Assembly: GCA_029245065.1 (NCBI GenBank)
Contig: JAQWQB010000141.1
Span: forward strand, 18,910-82,909
Direction of reading: 5' to 3'
Length of the DNA stretch: 64,000 bases
Source of the DNA: Flavobacteriales bacterium
GTDB lineage: Bacteria > Bacteroidota > Bacteroidia > Flavobacteriales_D > Sanyastnellaceae
The position numbers were made by a program, and so were the translations under genes. The notes beneath the pieces are model-generated. The model did not search any database. It was not told the origin of the DNA and saw only the letters and a program-made list of their open reading frames with translations. Positions 16,685 through 25,533 of the stretch are shown here, one piece after another. The first letter of the stretch is position 1. Each line of letters opens with the position of its first letter.

Positions 16685-17701
16685 ATGAGCAAGACACGCT
16701 TTGCAATTGTTGGATGCGGTAGTATTGGAAAACGCCACATTGCTGTATTGGATGCTGAACCCAAAGCTGAAATTGTTGCCATTTGCGACAAGGATGAAGA
16801 TGCCGCCAGAGCTCAATCTGAGTTGTACGATGACCTTCCTTTCTTCACAGACTATGCCACCATGTTGGCAGAGATTGAAGCGGATGTGATTAACGTGGTT
16901 ACACCCCATCACTTGCATGCAGAAATGGCCATACAAGCCATGAACGCAGGGTTTGACACATTGGTAGAAAAGCCTATGGCCTTGTCTACGGAAGACTGCG
17001 AGAAAATGAATGCCGCTTCAGAGTCTACAGGCAAACAACTTTGGATTGTGAAGCAGAACAGACACAACGTCCCTGTTAAATTGGCCAAAGACGCCATTGA
17101 CAAAGGCATGTTGGGGCAATTGTTCATGGTGAAATGCGATATTCTTTGGAACAGGTACCAAGGGTATTATGATGATTCGCCTTGGCGCGGAAACAAAGAA
17201 TTAGAAGGAGGCGCTTTGTTCACTCAAGCGAGTCACTTCATTGACCTATTGATTTGGTGGTGCGGCGATGTGCTTGAAGCAAAAGGACATGCAGAAACTC
17301 AGAACCACAGCATTGAAACAGAAGACAGCGGAGCAGCTATCTTAAAATTTAAGTCTGGCGCAATTGGCTCTCTGGTTTGGACAACTTGTGTTTACAACAA
17401 GAATTACGAGGGAAGCATTACCATTATTGGCGAAAAAGGCACCATAAAAATTGGCGGAAAGTACCTGAACAAAATTGAGTTTTGGGAAGTAGAGGGTTAC
17501 CCTCTTCCGGAAGGAATCGAGTTCAGTGATAAGCCCAATGCGTATGGCAAGTACCAAGGAACAAGCTCCAACCACGACAAAGTGGTGAAGGCCTTGATTG
17601 CCCATTTGCACAAAGACGGAAACGAGACGGTTGATGGATTCGAAGGAATGAAGTCCATTACAGCCATAGAGCACATTTACAACGCAACAAAGCATGCCTA
17701 A
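16685..17701 (+). CDS. wbpB: WbpB/WlbA-like UDP-N-acetyl-glucosaminuronate 3-dehydrogenase
   Basis: This is a 338 aa Gfo/Idh/MocA oxidoreductase. The N-terminal Rossmann motif is VGCGSIGKRH (about 9-18), then EKPMALS with the family Lys. The downstream RYQGYYDDSPWRG...LEGGALFTQASHFIDLL stretch is diagnostic of the WbpB/WlbA group. It should oxidise C3 of UDP-N-acetylglucosaminuronic acid, with NAD+. The product would feed the aminotransferase (18152) and the acetyltransferase (17694) to give a UDP-2,3-diacetamido-2,3-dideoxy-glucuronic acid. The WbpA-like dehydrogenase that makes the substrate is not in this window. It starts 2 bp after the amidotransferase gene and overlaps the next by 8 bp. 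Confidence 0.87.
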   Translation: MSKTRFAIVGCGSIGKRHIAVLDAEPKAEIVAICDKDEDAARAQSELYDDLPFFTDYATMLAEIEADVINVVTPHHLHAEMAIQAMNAGFDTLVEKPMALSTEDCEKMNAASESTGKQLWIVKQNRHNVPVKLAKDAIDKGMLGQLFMVKCDILWNRYQGYYDDSPWRGNKELEGGALFTQASHFIDLLIWWCGDVLEAKGHAETQNHSIETEDSGAAILKFKSGAIGSLVWTTCVYNKNYEGSITIIGEKGTIKIGGKYLNKIEFWEVEGYPLPEGIEFSDKPNAYGKYQGTSSNHDKVVKALIAHLHKDGNETVDGFEGMKSITAIEHIYNATKHA

Positions 17702-18155
17702 TCCCAAGGTATACCAAGCAAGCATAAGAGACGTAGTCTTTGGCGAAGGAGTGACCGTTGTGGAGCCTTCAAACCTATATGAGTGTTCCATTGGCAGCGA
17801 TTCGTTCATTGGCCCATTTGTGGAGATTCAAAAAGGCGTCACCATTGGGAAACGTACGAAAGTTCAATCGCACAGCTTTGTTTGCGAACTTGTATCCATT
17901 GGCGACGACTGCTTTATTGGACACGGCGTTATGTTCATCAATGACCTTTTCAACGAAGGCGGCCCCGCAGGAGGAGATGCCTCAAAGTGGAAAAAAACGC
18001 ACATTGGAAACCATGTCTCCATTGGAAGCAACGCAACTATTTTACCAGTAAACATCTGCAATGACGTTGTTATTGGAGCTGGAGCTGTTGTAACAAAGAA
18101 CATCACCGAACCGGGCACCTATTACGGAAATCCGGCTAAAAAAAGCACTTCATGA
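17694..18155 (+). CDS. wbpD: WbpD/WlbB-like sugar N-acetyltransferase (left-handed beta helix)
   Basis: This is a 153 aa hexapeptide-repeat protein with about six coils of the (L/I/V)GxxxxI type (SIGSDSFIGPFVEIQKGVTIGKRTKV...THIGNHVSIGSNATILP). The FIGHGVMFIND segment with its catalytic His is typical of the WbpD/WlbB acyltransferases. It should acetylate the 3-amino group of the UDP-sugar formed by the WbpB- and WbpE-like enzymes, using acetyl-CoA. The length fits the family (about 150-190 aa). It overlaps its neighbours by 8 bp and 4 bp, so the three genes form a coupled block. Confidence 0.87.
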   Translation: MPNPKVYQASIRDVVFGEGVTVVEPSNLYECSIGSDSFIGPFVEIQKGVTIGKRTKVQSHSFVCELVSIGDDCFIGHGVMFINDLFNEGGPAGGDASKWKKTHIGNHVSIGSNATILPVNICNDVVIGAGAVVTKNITEPGTYYGNPAKKSTS

Positions 18156-19249
18156 ACGTCCCATTTGTAGACCTCAAAGCGCAATACCAGCGATACAAAA
18201 GTGAAATTGATAGTGCGATAGCACAGGTCATTGATCAGACCGCATTCATTAGCGGGAAACACGCAGCAGCGTTTGAAGCTAATTTTTCAGACTACACAGG
18301 TGTAGCCAACACGGTAGCTTGCGCCAACGGAACCGATTCGTTGGAAATTATTCTCAATGTTTTAGGCGTGGGCCCAGGCGATGAAGTCATTGTTCCAGCT
18401 ATTTCATGGATTTCTACTTCAGAGGCCGTTGGCACGAGGGGTGCCACCCCTGTTTTTGTAGACATCGATGAAACATACACCATAGACCCTACAAAAATTG
18501 AAGCGGCTATTACGCCCAAGACCAGGGGAATTATACCTGTCCACTTGTACGGTTGTCCGGCCAACATGCCCGCTATTATGGCCATTGCCGAAAAGCATGA
18601 ACTCTTTGTTTTTGAAGATTGTGCTCAATCGCACGGCGCAGAAATAAATGATCAACGAATTGCCACATTTGGAACGGCGGCCAGCTTCAGCTTTTACCCC
18701 GGTAAGAACCTTGGAGCTTACGGAGACGCTGGTGCCATGGCAACGGATAGCGAAGAAATTGCGACCAAGGCGCGCATGATTGCAAACCACGGTCAGAAAG
18801 CAAAGCATCAGCATTTTATGGAAGGGCGAAATTCACGAATGGACGGAATTCACGCCGCCATTTTGAATGTGAAAATTCCGCACATAGAAACATGGACCGA
18901 TCAGCGTATTGCTCATGCAAAACGGTATTGTGAATTGATCGATACTTCGAAGTATACCGTTCCTTTCACCCCAGAAAACGCACGTCACGTTTACCACCTC
19001 TTTGTCATTCAAACAGACAAACGAGACGAGGTGATGGCGCACTTAAAAGACAATGATATTCAGTGCGCTATTCATTACCCAACCCCTCTCCCATTTTTAC
19101 CTTGCTATGATCATCTAGGGCATCAAGAAGCAGACTTCCCGGTAGCGGCGAACGCTTCAAAACGTATTTTGTCTTTGCCTATCTATCCTGAAATGACGGA
19201 AGATCACATTGCATATGTGGCAGCAACCTTGAACAAGTTCAATGGGTAA
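18152..19249 (+). CDS. wbpE: WbpE/WlbC-like PLP-dependent sugar 3-aminotransferase (DegT/DnrJ/EryC1/StrS family)
   Basis: This is a 365 aa sugar aminotransferase. The PLP-binding Lys is Lys185 in SFYPGKNLGAYGDAG; EDCAQSHGA holds the conserved Asp156. It should add an amino group at C3 of the keto sugar produced by the WbpB-like enzyme, with glutamate as donor. The closest functional relatives are WbpE of P. aeruginosa and PorR of Porphyromonas gingivalis; the latter is needed for the anionic LPS that anchors T9SS cargo, which may matter in a genome with T9SS proteins in the same locus. The ATGA overlap with wbpD and the 8 bp overlap with the following glycosyltransferase show tight coupling. 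Confidence 0.88.
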   Translation: MNVPFVDLKAQYQRYKSEIDSAIAQVIDQTAFISGKHAAAFEANFSDYTGVANTVACANGTDSLEIILNVLGVGPGDEVIVPAISWISTSEAVGTRGATPVFVDIDETYTIDPTKIEAAITPKTRGIIPVHLYGCPANMPAIMAIAEKHELFVFEDCAQSHGAEINDQRIATFGTAASFSFYPGKNLGAYGDAGAMATDSEEIATKARMIANHGQKAKHQHFMEGRNSRMDGIHAAILNVKIPHIETWTDQRIAHAKRYCELIDTSKYTVPFTPENARHVYHLFVIQTDKRDEVMAHLKDNDIQCAIHYPTPLPFLPCYDHLGHQEADFPVAANASKRILSLPIYPEMTEDHIAYVAATLNKFNG

Positions 19250-20486
19250 GAAAATCATTCTGGCATGTTTTGACTTTCCGCCCAATGCAGGAATTGGCGG
19301 AAGACGGTGGGCCAAACTAGCCAAGGGACTGGCCTTGAGCGGTGTTGAAGTTCATGTAATCAAAGCCGCCCCGGTTAAGGGCTATGAGCATTCTGGATGG
19401 CAAGACGACATCAATTCCGACCTCATCCACATTCATACGCTGGAAAGAACTTACCCAGAAGTGGTTTCACACGGACCAACGAATTTATGGGGCAAACTCA
19501 AGTACCGAAGTGCTATTGCCAAGCTTCAAAAAATTGAAAAAGGAACCATTTACGACGTAGCCATTGGCTGGAAAGACGCATTCCTCAGCGCCGCAGAACA
19601 ATTGATTCAGGACGAAGGAATAGAGAATTTGGTTGCCACCGGAGCACCCTTCAACATCTTGTACTACGCTGCGATAGTCAAAGAGCGGAACCCAAACATC
19701 AACTTACTTGTTGATTACCGCGATCCGTGGTTGACAGCTGAAAATTACGGCATGAAGGACCTTTCCCCAGAACGAATGAAAGCGGAAATAACCAAGCAGG
19801 AATTGGTTTTCAAGCATGCCGATATGGTGATGTGTCCGAATGAATTCCTCTTGGAGGAAATTCAGCAAACAGGAGTTCAACAAGCGAATTCATCGTTCAA
19901 ATCGCTCCCCCATTTTTTCGACCCAGATGATTTAGATGCTTACCTTCAGCCTACGAATGCATCAGCCAATCAGATTAACCTGGTGTATGGAGGCGCAATC
20001 TATATAGGGCTGGAAGAAACACTGAAATCACTCGCGGACGCCCTCAAGAAATTAAAAGCATCTTCCCCTACTTCCATTGCTAAACTGCGTGTGACTTTTT
20101 ATACACCACACCAGCAATTCGCGTCAATTTTCGATGGGTTAGAAGACTATGTGTCCTTCAAACCAACCATAGGAAAAGACTTTTTCACAGAACTAAACAA
20201 GGCCACAGCAGCCATTATTCTGTTAGCAGAGCACAACAAAAACTACCTCACTACCAAGTTCTTCGAATACCTACCTTTCAAGAAACCATTGGTTTTTATG
20301 GGGGCGAAGGGACACACTTCTTCGTTCATTTCGACCCATAAACTTGGGCACGTCTTGAAAGATGATTTCAGCAATTTAGGCGAGGTATTAGAACTGCTGG
20401 AAGCACCTCTTACTGACAACTCATTTTCACTTGAAAAGTATACGCTTTCAAATCGGGTGGAAGAGCTAAGAGCATTATTGAAATGA
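19242..20486 (+). CDS. GT4-like glycosyltransferase
   Basis: This is a 414 aa GT-B protein. The N-terminus ACFDFPPNAGIGGRRWAKLAKGL is the glycine-rich acceptor-side loop of GT4 enzymes. The C-terminal domain has a FKPTIGKDFFTELNKATAAIILL segment and TKFFEYLPFKKPLVFMG, in place of the usual EPFG..LEAMA, a divergence seen in the FeoC-like or WbuB-like subgroup of glycosyltransferases. No membrane segments are evident. Donor and acceptor are unknown. It overlaps wbpE by 8 bp and the next gene by 4 bp (ATGA). Confidence 0.75.
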   Translation: MGKKIILACFDFPPNAGIGGRRWAKLAKGLALSGVEVHVIKAAPVKGYEHSGWQDDINSDLIHIHTLERTYPEVVSHGPTNLWGKLKYRSAIAKLQKIEKGTIYDVAIGWKDAFLSAAEQLIQDEGIENLVATGAPFNILYYAAIVKERNPNINLLVDYRDPWLTAENYGMKDLSPERMKAEITKQELVFKHADMVMCPNEFLLEEIQQTGVQQANSSFKSLPHFFDPDDLDAYLQPTNASANQINLVYGGAIYIGLEETLKSLADALKKLKASSPTSIAKLRVTFYTPHQQFASIFDGLEDYVSFKPTIGKDFFTELNKATAAIILLAEHNKNYLTTKFFEYLPFKKPLVFMGAKGHTSSFISTHKLGHVLKDDFSNLGEVLELLEAPLTDNSFSLEKYTLSNRVEELRALLK

Positions 20487-21667
20487 AGATCATCTACTTC
20501 TCCCCTCACCCCAATTTATTCTTGAATATATCTTCAGGACCGGGGGTGCATATGCGAGAAATGATCAACGCAATGGAAGAGTTAGGCCACGAAGTCAAAC
20601 CTGTAATCATGGGTGGAATTGACGCTCAATTCACCTCTTCGGGAAATGACAGTAAAGGTTCTACTTCGCTCAAAGACAAAGCGAAAAAGTTCATTCCGAA
20701 CCGCATTTGGTCTACCCTTAAAGATTTTAAACTCACCCGTTTCGATCAACATGCGAAAGACATGCTTCGCAAAGCAGTTGAAGACTTTCAGCCAGACCTG
20801 ATTTATGAAAGAGCGAATTTTTCCATGACCAGCGGAGTAGAATTAGCTAGTGAAATGGGGATTCGTCATGTACTCGAAATGAATGCTCCTTACCCAGAAG
20901 AAAAGGCCATCATGGAAGGGAAAGGACTGCAACACGCTTTTGCAGTAAGGCAAGAAAATGTTCAACTCACGAAAACAGATGTTGTTGTCGTAGTGTCTAC
21001 AGCACTTGAAAAATATGTGCTTGATAGAAATCCGTATGCGTTAGTAATTGTTACCCCAAATGCCATCCGTAAGAACTTCAAACCGAATGGAAAAGGAGTT
21101 CAAATTAGAGAAGAACTCTCTATTCCCAAAGAGGCCGTTCTTTTTGGATTCGTTGGTTCAATATTCCCGTATCACGGTGTTGATCGACTCATTACAGCTT
21201 TTACAAAGGTGAAAGGGAATGCTCAGTTGCTCATTGTGGGTGACGGATACGTCCTGCCTGAATTGAAGCAACAAGCGAACTCTTCGGGCGTAGCAGACCT
21301 TGTGCATTTTACAGGAGGTGTTCCCCATTCAGAAGTTCCTAGTTACTTAGATGCCATGGACGTCACCATTATGGCTACCTCCAATTGGTATGGCTCACCG
21401 GTTAAAATCTTTGAATACGGCGCGTTGAAAAAAGCCATCATTGCACCAAACGTTGTGCCCGTTCAAGACGTCATGGTTTCCAATGAAGATGGACTACTTG
21501 TTGCCCCTACCGAGACAAGTATTGCCGAAGCCATGAACACCTTGCTAAACGATGCCGAACTAAGGGAAAAACTCGCATCAAATTTCAATGGCAAAGTGAT
21601 GGAAAATCACACGTGGGACCAAATGGCTAAAAAAGTTATTTCGGCATTAGAACGAATTAAAAAATGA
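20483..21667 (+). CDS. GT4 family glycosyltransferase
   Basis: This is a 394 aa GT-B glycosyltransferase with the GT4 layout. The N-terminal loop ISSGPGVHMREMINAMEELGHEV binds the acceptor side. The C-terminal Rossmann domain contains FGFVGSIFPYHGVDRLITAF and LLIVGDGYVLPEL. The donor motif is present as GSPVKIFEYGALKKAIIAPNV, with the conserved E for the ribose. It is cytoplasmic or peripheral on the inner membrane. It ends before a 74 bp gap, the largest in this half of the operon, which contains a hairpin and a possible promoter. Confidence 0.82.
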   Translation: MKIIYFSPHPNLFLNISSGPGVHMREMINAMEELGHEVKPVIMGGIDAQFTSSGNDSKGSTSLKDKAKKFIPNRIWSTLKDFKLTRFDQHAKDMLRKAVEDFQPDLIYERANFSMTSGVELASEMGIRHVLEMNAPYPEEKAIMEGKGLQHAFAVRQENVQLTKTDVVVVVSTALEKYVLDRNPYALVIVTPNAIRKNFKPNGKGVQIREELSIPKEAVLFGFVGSIFPYHGVDRLITAFTKVKGNAQLLIVGDGYVLPELKQQANSSGVADLVHFTGGVPHSEVPSYLDAMDVTIMATSNWYGSPVKIFEYGALKKAIIAPNVVPVQDVMVSNEDGLLVAPTETSIAEAMNTLLNDAELREKLASNFNGKVMENHTWDQMAKKVISALERIKK

Positions 21668-21673
21668 TTGTGA

Positions 21674-21704
21674 GCATCCCCTCAATACCCAAAAGTGGGA
21701 ATGC
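21674..21704. repeat. Imperfect inverted repeat in the glycan operon gap
   Basis: GCATCCC (21674-21680) faces GGGAATGC (21697-21704) with a single bulged A and a 16 nt loop. No T run follows. It could slow transcription or stabilise an mRNA end between the two glycosyltransferase genes. Confidence 0.3.
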
Positions 21705-21717
21705 CCCATAAGAAGTG

Positions 21718-21725
21718 TACATTTG
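21718..21725 (+). promoter_or_regulatory. Possible internal promoter (-7 box TACATTTG)
   Basis: TACATTTG matches the Bacteroidota TAnnTTTG box exactly and lies 17 bp before the GTG start at 21742. No TTG -33 box is found 17-23 bp upstream, so it is only a candidate for a secondary promoter serving 21742 onwards. Confidence 0.35.
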
Positions 21726-21741
21726 CGTTAACAGAACCACA

Positions 21742-22896
21742 GTGAAACTAGCTATACTTACAGACGGAATCTTCCCATTTGTCATTGGAGGAATGCAAAA
21801 GCATTCGTTCTATTTGGCTAAATGCCTTGCTCTTCAAGGGGTCGAAGTTACACTTGTACACTGTGTTACTCAAGGCAAGATACCTAGCGACGAAGATGTA
21901 CGGAAGGCCATGGAATTGCCTACGGATGTTCCTCTAGAAGTGATCGGCTTCAAATTCCCGAAGGCGGGCTGGCTACCCGGGCATTACGTTAAGGAGAACT
22001 ACGCCTACAGCATAGAAATTTTCCAAGCCCTGAAGGAACGTTGGAATTCATTCGATTTTATTTACGCAAAAGGGTTTTCTGCTTGGCATTTGATCAACAG
22101 AAAGAAAAAGGGAATGAAGCTCCCACCCATTGGCGTTAAATTTCACGGATATGAAATGTTTCAACCGGCTCCTAGTTTTCGAGTTAAAATGGAACATTAT
22201 CTGTTGCGAGGGCCAGTGAAATTTAGCAATGACCATGCTGATTATATATTCTCGTACGGTGGGAAAATCTCGTCATTGGTGAACAAGGAATTCAAAATGA
22301 CCCCGAATAAGTTGGTGGAGATTCCTACGGGAATTGAATCATCTTGGTGCTTGGATGACCTCCCGAAGGAAATTAACGACAAACGCACATTTCTTTTTAT
22401 AGGTAGATTCGAAAGGAGAAAAGGAGTAGAAGAATTAAATGAAGTGTTGCAATCGCTAGATGCAGACATGGCGTTTGACTTTCACTTCATTGGTCCCATT
22501 CCACCGAGCAAACATATCAAAGACGCTCGCATAACTTACCATGGCAAAATGATGGAGAAAGAGAAGATCCAACATGTCATGGAACAATGCGATATTTTAG
22601 TCACTCCATCGCATTCTGAGGGCATGCCAAATGTTATTATGGAAGGCATGGCACGCGGACTTGCTGTAATTGCTACTGATGTTGGAGCGGTGGCTGCACA
22701 GGTTGGTAACGAGAATGGTTGGTTAATTCAACCGACTTCTGTGGACGCACTGCGCAATGCAATGATTGAATCGTTAACCTGCGCCCCTGAAACCCTACTT
22801 TCTAAGCGTCAAGGTGCGTTGAAAAAAGTAAAAGACCACTTCACTTGGGAAGAAGTAGCCAAAGAAACGCTGTTAAAAATAGAAGCACTTGTCTAA
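21742..22896 (+). CDS. GT4 family glycosyltransferase
   Basis: This is a 384 aa retaining-type GT4 enzyme. I place the start at GTG 21742, giving a VKLAILTDGIFPFVIGGMQKH N-terminus that fits the family. The GTG at 21715 would include the TACATTTG promoter-like element. The C-terminal domain has FLFIGRFERRKGVEELNEVL and TPSHSEGMPNVIMEGMARGLAVIATDVGA, the E-x7-E donor site of GT4. It should add a sugar to the lipid-linked repeat unit on the cytoplasmic face. It overlaps the acyltransferase gene by 8 bp. Confidence 0.83.
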   Translation: MKLAILTDGIFPFVIGGMQKHSFYLAKCLALQGVEVTLVHCVTQGKIPSDEDVRKAMELPTDVPLEVIGFKFPKAGWLPGHYVKENYAYSIEIFQALKERWNSFDFIYAKGFSAWHLINRKKKGMKLPPIGVKFHGYEMFQPAPSFRVKMEHYLLRGPVKFSNDHADYIFSYGGKISSLVNKEFKMTPNKLVEIPTGIESSWCLDDLPKEINDKRTFLFIGRFERRKGVEELNEVLQSLDADMAFDFHFIGPIPPSKHIKDARITYHGKMMEKEKIQHVMEQCDILVTPSHSEGMPNVIMEGMARGLAVIATDVGAVAAQVGNENGWLIQPTSVDALRNAMIESLTCAPETLLSKRQGALKKVKDHFTWEEVAKETLLKIEALV

Positions 22897-24205
22897 GTCA
22901 ACAAAAAAAAATAGCGTCTACTTCCCTGGCTTAAACGGCCTTCGCTTCTTTGCAGCATTAGCGGTGATTTTCACCCATGTTGAGTTGATGAAGAAACTCA
23001 TGAGGAGCGTCTACCCATTCGAACATGGTTGGATTGATCTCTGGGGACCTTGGGTAACTGGTCCAAATGCAGGCCAACCAGTTGTTCCAGACTATCCTTT
23101 CAAAACCATTATCGAGAGCCCTGTTGTTGAATGGTACCACCCGCTTTTTTCGGAGGCAGGACCGCTTGGCGTTGTCTTCTTCTTCGTACTGAGTGGATTC
23201 TTAATTACTTACCTATTACTTGCCGAGAAAGACCGCCATTGGGAAATCAACATCAAGTCTTTTTACTTGCGTAGAATCTTTAGAATCTGGCCACTTTACT
23301 TTTTCATTTTTGTACTCGGATTTTTAGTACTCCCATTGCTACCAGCATTCTTTGTTCCTTACCAAAGTGCCGTATTTGGCATTAGTCCAGACGGAGGAAT
23401 GATTCCTTCAGATGGAAGTTTTTGGGGGACTTTTCTATGTTACTTATTCATCCTACCCAATCTTGCCAACGCCATCTATGGGTCATTCCCTGCCATAGGA
23501 CAAAGTTGGTCTATTGGTGTAGAAGAGCAATTTTACCTTGTTTGGCCGCTCTTGCTTAGACGAACAAAGCGTCCATTCATTGTTATGGTATTGTTCTTCT
23601 TAATCTTCCTGATTGTTAAGGTCTTTGTAGTACTCGCAGGAGACTTTGTCTCATTTGAGTGGTGGGGTGTCGCGCGAAAATTCTTCGCCATGAGTAAGCT
23701 AGAATGCATGGCTATGGGCGGAATTGGCGCTTGGATGTTGTACAAAAAGAAAGACGAAATTCTTCGCCTCATTTACCATCCTATTATTCAAATTGGCTCC
23801 TATTTGAGCATTGTAGGTTTACTTTACTTCACGCCCGCTGTTTTTCAAGACATCATTCACTTGGCTTACGGAACCATATTTTTAATCATCATTATAAATG
23901 TAAGTTCTAACCCAAAATCATTATTGAAGTTAGAACACAAATGGCTTGATTTTCTTGGAAAAGTATCATTCGGGATATACATGTATCACATGATTGTGAT
24001 TATAGGGCTGCTGCATTTGGTCATGCTTGTGATACCAGCGCAAATGGTCAATGACTGGTGGGTTCAACTTTTGCTTTATTCATCAATCATAGGTCTGACC
24101 ATCCTACTTTCGTACCTTTCTTATGAATATTTCGAAAAGCGATTTATTCGTAGAAAAAGCAAGTACACGCGCGTGGTAAGTGGTGAAGACGCCAAAAAAG
24201 GATGA
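22889..24205 (+). CDS. Membrane-bound acyltransferase (acyltransferase 3 / OafA-like family)
   Basis: This is a 438 aa integral membrane protein. The N-terminus FPGLNGLRFFAALAVIFTHVE is the acyltransferase 3 signature with the catalytic-type His; a FVLSGFLITYLLL helix and SWSIGVEEQFYLVWPLLL follow, both diagnostic. About 10 hydrophobic segments are visible. It should O-acylate (usually acetylate) the glycan, moving the acyl group across the inner membrane. Translation appears to begin at TTG 22889 inside the end of the previous gene; no ATG gives the family N-terminus. The last codons overlap the polymerase gene (ATGA). Confidence 0.88.
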   Translation: MSKSTKKNSVYFPGLNGLRFFAALAVIFTHVELMKKLMRSVYPFEHGWIDLWGPWVTGPNAGQPVVPDYPFKTIIESPVVEWYHPLFSEAGPLGVVFFFVLSGFLITYLLLAEKDRHWEINIKSFYLRRIFRIWPLYFFIFVLGFLVLPLLPAFFVPYQSAVFGISPDGGMIPSDGSFWGTFLCYLFILPNLANAIYGSFPAIGQSWSIGVEEQFYLVWPLLLRRTKRPFIVMVLFFLIFLIVKVFVVLAGDFVSFEWWGVARKFFAMSKLECMAMGGIGAWMLYKKKDEILRLIYHPIIQIGSYLSIVGLLYFTPAVFQDIIHLAYGTIFLIIIINVSSNPKSLLKLEHKWLDFLGKVSFGIYMYHMIVIIGLLHLVMLVIPAQMVNDWWVQLLLYSSIIGLTILLSYLSYEYFEKRFIRRKSKYTRVVSGEDAKKG

Positions 24206-25533
24206 ATGAGAATAAATACAGTAGGTTTTTAATTGGGCTGACAATATTTCTCAGCTCTTATATTCTCTTTAGATCTCCATTTGAAGGATACATCACCTAC
24301 TTGGTAATGGTCATATTCTTCCCTGTGTTCATCTCCAGATACGGAATCCCGAAACTCCCACTTTTGATATTCGCTCCACTACTCGTTTCTGGGTGGATCA
24401 ACATTCAAATTGGAGAAAACGAACCGGGGCTATTCTTCAAAATTTTCATTGGGCTCTTTTCTTCTGTTCTATTCTATCGGTATGTCATTGAGGCATTCAA
24501 TTTCGACATCAATGACTTATTCCGCCTTTACATTCGAGGCGCGTTGATTGTTTCCGTGATTGGGATCTTTCAAATTTTCAGCTTCTTCATAGGTTTCGGG
24601 CCGGGTTACGATTTTGGATGGTTCCTCAACAAATGGGGTGTAAGTCCCGGTGGGTTGGGAATACGAATGAATTCCATCTTCTCTGAACCAGCCTACTTCG
24701 CCGGAGTAGTTGGTCCGGCATTCTTCGTTGCTATCTACAATCTTCTCATGAAGAAAGAGGCTTACATGACGAAGGCGCAATCCATTGTTATTGTAGCGGC
24801 CTACTTACTTACGTTTTCATCGCTTGGGATTATCTCTATTTTCGTGGCAGCGCTGTTGCTCCTGCTGAATTATGGTTTCGTTCGCTACGCAATATTGGTT
24901 GGCCCTCTTCTCTTTTTCGGATACACCTATGCTTATAATAATATTGACGAGTTTCGAGACCGAGTAGACGGAACAGTAACTGCCTTCAGTGGTGAAGGGC
25001 AAATTGACATCAATGAAGTTCACGGCTCCAGTTTCGTACTCTACAACAACTATGTCATAGCAGTTGAGAACTTCAAACGAAACCCTTTCTTTGGAACTGG
25101 ACTTGGTTCGCACCCATTGGCTTTTGAAAAATACTCACTGACCAACGCACCCGGGATGATTGACCTTAACTTCAACAAGGCCGATGCCAATTCCATGTTA
25201 CTGCGATTGCTCAGTGAAACGGGGCTGTACGGGGTCATTATCATGCTTAGTTTCGTCATCTACAACATTGTCCCTAGGAACAAATCTGCCAACGATACCA
25301 ATTGGCTGGTTTCCAACGGAATTTTGGTGGTAATCCTTGTGTACCTTATGCGGCAGGGACACTACTTTATCAACGGATTCCCATTTTTCTTGTGGCTCTA
25401 TTATTACGTCAGGAAGTACAATGACTGGATGATAGAAAACCCTGAAGAAGCTGCCATTAAAGAAGCTGAAGAAAAGGCAAAACTTGAAGCCCTTCAAAAT
25501 AAAGAAGACCCTCATTTACTTCCTTCTCCATGA
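24202..25533 (+). CDS. Wzy-like O-antigen polymerase / O-antigen ligase family protein
   Basis: This is a 443 aa protein with about 11-12 hydrophobic helices and one larger extracytoplasmic loop (around residues 245-305, FRDRVDGTVTAFSGEGQ to SSFVLYNNY). The FFGTGLGSHPLAFEKY segment matches the GxGxG-type conserved loop of the Wzy_C/O-antigen ligase family. It could polymerise the repeat unit (Wzy) or ligate the glycan to lipid A-core or protein (WaaL/PglL type); the primary sequence does not decide. Presence of Wzx and absence of another candidate favour Wzy. The tail is a charged Glu/Lys-rich helix. Confidence 0.75.
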   Translation: MNENKYSRFLIGLTIFLSSYILFRSPFEGYITYLVMVIFFPVFISRYGIPKLPLLIFAPLLVSGWINIQIGENEPGLFFKIFIGLFSSVLFYRYVIEAFNFDINDLFRLYIRGALIVSVIGIFQIFSFFIGFGPGYDFGWFLNKWGVSPGGLGIRMNSIFSEPAYFAGVVGPAFFVAIYNLLMKKEAYMTKAQSIVIVAAYLLTFSSLGIISIFVAALLLLLNYGFVRYAILVGPLLFFGYTYAYNNIDEFRDRVDGTVTAFSGEGQIDINEVHGSSFVLYNNYVIAVENFKRNPFFGTGLGSHPLAFEKYSLTNAPGMIDLNFNKADANSMLLRLLSETGLYGVIIMLSFVIYNIVPRNKSANDTNWLVSNGILVVILVYLMRQGHYFINGFPFFLWLYYYVRKYNDWMIENPEEAAIKEAEEKAKLEALQNKEDPHLLPSP

